Shown piece after piece: positions 5,921 through 6,671 of a DNA stretch of 6,671 nucleotides. The stretch is from contig CAZFGT010000072.1 of assembly GCA_964518505.1 (NCBI GenBank), positions 1-6,671 on the forward strand, written 5' to 3'. The translations under genes were made by a program, and so were the position numbers. This DNA comes from DASPUH01 sp964518505. Lineage in GTDB: Bacteria > Chloroflexota > Limnocylindria > Limnocylindrales > CSP1-4. The notes beneath the pieces were generated by a model. It saw only the letters and a program-made list of their open reading frames with translations, made no database searches and was not told where the DNA came from. Each line of letters starts with the position of its first letter. The stretch's first letter is position 1.

Positions 5921-5934
5921 GGCCTGGCCAGGCC
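5921..5934. terminator. Palindrome between convergent genes; possible two-way terminator
   Basis: GGCCTGGCCAGGCC is a perfect 14-base palindrome lying in the 36-base gap between the stop codons of the surface-protein gene and the 50-aa gene. As RNA it can fold with GGCCT paired to AGGCC around a four-base loop in either direction. No T run follows on either side, so it would be weak or factor-dependent. Confidence 0.35.
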
Positions 5935-5948
5935 ATCGCGGTCCGCGT

Positions 5949-6101
5949 CTACTGGGTACTCGACCCGATCAGGACCAGGAGCGCGGCCAGGGCGAGGAGC
6001 GCGAAGCCGACGATGGCGATCGGCCAGCGCCTGCTCACCCGGCCGTAGACGATGACGATCGCCGCGCCGATCGCGACGATCAGCGGTAGTTGATGGGGCA
6101 T
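5949..6101 (-). CDS. Small two-helix membrane protein (50 aa)
   Basis: The ATG at 6101 has a modest GAGG eight bases upstream. The 50-residue product begins MPHQLPLIVAIGAAIVIVYG, which is a first membrane helix (about 5-20). A basic turn RVSRRW follows, then a second helix from about 28 to 46 rich in Ala, Leu, Ile and Val, and a short polar end (GSSTQ). It lies 16 bases after the stop of the 58-aa membrane protein gene and so is probably in the same transcript as the ABC permease. Its helix-GR-turn-W-helix layout repeats that of the 58-aa neighbour. The long clean hydrophobic runs separated by a basic loop argue for a real gene. Function is not known; a role as an accessory subunit of the transporter is only an inference from position. 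Confidence 0.7.
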   Translation of the reverse strand: MPHQLPLIVAIGAAIVIVYGRVSRRWPIAIVGFALLALAALLVLIGSSTQ

Positions 6102-6117
6102 GCCTGGAACCTCGTGG

Positions 6118-6294
6118 TCAGCGCCTGGACAGCAGGACGAAGAGGGCGCCGGCGAGGACGAGCACCGCGATCCCGGCGACGAAGACCCACTCGCCCCACC
6201 AGATGTCCTTGTTGATCCGGCCGACCACGATGAGGACGGCGGAGACGACCGCCATCAGGGTCAGGAATGGATGGGCCCTCACACGAGACGGCAT
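6118..6294 (-). CDS. Small two-helix membrane protein (58 aa)
   Basis: The ATG at 6294 is preceded by GGAGGAGGG, with AGGAGG six bases from the start, one of the best ribosome binding sites in the window. The protein has a short basic N-terminus (MPSRVRAHPF), a first membrane helix (about 10-25, ending IVVGR), a polar loop INKDIWWGEW with three tryptophans that would sit at the membrane surface, a second helix (about 36-55) and a basic end (SRR). It follows the ABC permease gene by 36 bases and precedes the 50-aa gene by 16, so the three form an apparent operon. No family is recognised and no catalytic residues are visible. It may modulate or stabilise the transporter, or be an independent small envelope protein; this is inference from context. 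Confidence 0.75.
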   Translation of the reverse strand: MPSRVRAHPFLTLMAVVSAVLIVVGRINKDIWWGEWVFVAGIAVLVLAGALFVLLSRR

Positions 6295-6330
6295 CTGATC
6301 CCTCCTCCGATCGCTACGGTGTGATCAGCG

Positions 6331-6671
6331 TCAGCCACGGAACGCCTCCATGAAACGGGTCCGCGCGCCGAGATGGAGCGCAGCATTGCTGTAGATGCGG
6401 CCGGCGAGCCAGGTCAGGCCGACGATGCTGGCGACGGTCAGGGCAACGGCCAGGCCGACCTGCCAGAACGGCACATCGCTGCTGGCCATGCGCACCGCCA
6501 TGAGGATCGGGGTGAACGGCGGCAGCAACGAGCACACCGTCGCCAGGGGGCCCGACGGATTCGGCAGCGTGGCGTACATCAGCAGGTACCCCGCGATCTG
6601 GAGGATCGAGATCGGAGCGACGGCGCTCTGGACCTCCTCCTGGCGCGAGACGAGGGAGGCGACCGCGGCGT
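6331..6671 (-). CDS. ABC-2 type (NatB-like) ABC transporter permease, C-terminal part; 5' end outside the window
   Basis: The last 112 codons of a permease are visible. In order they show SLVSRQEEVQSAVAPISIL, a short membrane segment, the conserved stretch PSGPLATVCSLLPPFTPI followed by LMAVRMA, a final membrane helix (about VGLAVALTVASIVGLTWLAG) and the closing segment RIYSNAALHLG. This is the typical C-terminal half of NatB/ABC-2 family permeases, whose partners are an ATP-binding subunit normally encoded just upstream. Well-known relatives export sodium or small molecules, but the substrate here cannot be told. The gene ends in TGA at 6331 and is followed by two genes for tiny membrane proteins. 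The frame runs open to the window edge, so the truncation is only due to the window. Confidence 0.85.
   Translation of the reverse strand, partial: AAVASLVSRQEEVQSAVAPISILQIAGYLLMYATLPNPSGPLATVCSLLPPFTPILMAVRMASSDVPFWQVGLAVALTVASIVGLTWLAGRIYSNAALHLGARTRFMEAFRG

Noticed and set aside
4893..5936. Minus-strand frame of 347 codons antisense to the CWB2 repeats
   Set aside because: The composition is Arg/Asp/Gly-rich and repetitive because it mirrors the CWB2 repeats; no independent support.
6100..6324. Plus-strand frame of 74 codons rich in Asp, Glu and Pro
   Set aside because: It is antisense to the 58-aa membrane protein gene, which has a strong ribosome binding site and clear membrane helices.
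6314..6535. Minus-strand frame of 73 codons overlapping the permease gene
   Set aside because: It is a shadow of the ABC-2 permease in another frame; the permease frame carries the conserved family sequence.

Overview
This is a GC-rich window from the chromosome of a bacterium that is probably Gram-positive-like, either an Actinomycetota or a high-GC Chloroflexota (for example a Limnocylindria-type lineage). The sequence alone does not decide between them. The clues are the codon use, with mostly G/C third positions, a tRNA-Glu with no encoded CCA, and a secreted protein carrying cell-wall-binding repeats (CWB2). No insertion sequence, CRISPR array or phage gene was seen.

Layout. Positions 1-49 are the 3' half of a tRNA-Glu(UUC) on the + strand. 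About 400 bases follow with no convincing gene, apart from a small hairpin that echoes the tRNA anticodon arm. A block of minus-strand genes comes next. Reading the minus strand 5' to 3', that is from high to low coordinates, it holds: an unrecognised 68-aa helical protein (3174-2968); about 350 bases with only a possible gene fragment; a 23-codon Pro/Lys-rich microprotein with a near-perfect Shine-Dalgarno (2619-2548); a 138-aa protein resembling the short bacterial eRF1-domain-like ('translational machinery') family (2408-1992); a frameshifted C-terminal remnant of a short-chain dehydrogenase/reductase (1991-1873); and a complete 406-aa MFS transporter (1672-452).

The + strand then carries one large gene (3372-5912, 846 aa). 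It encodes an exported protein with a signal peptide, a propeller-like N-terminal region of about 500 residues and three C-terminal CWB2 repeats that should tether it to the cell envelope.

Convergent to this gene, on the minus strand, is an operon that enters from the right edge: the 3' end of an ABC-2/NatB-type permease (6671-6331), then two tiny two-helix membrane proteins (58 aa, 6294-6118; 50 aa, 6101-5949). The two small proteins resemble each other and lie 16 bases apart.

How the genes work together. The clear functional units are the surface protein and the ABC permease operon with its two small membrane proteins. The MFS exporter, the eRF1-like protein and the microproteins look like independent genes. 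No obviously new multigene defence or biosynthetic system is present. The best leads are the two small membrane proteins, the Pro/Lys microprotein and the broken dehydrogenase that starts right at the stop codon of the eRF1-like gene.
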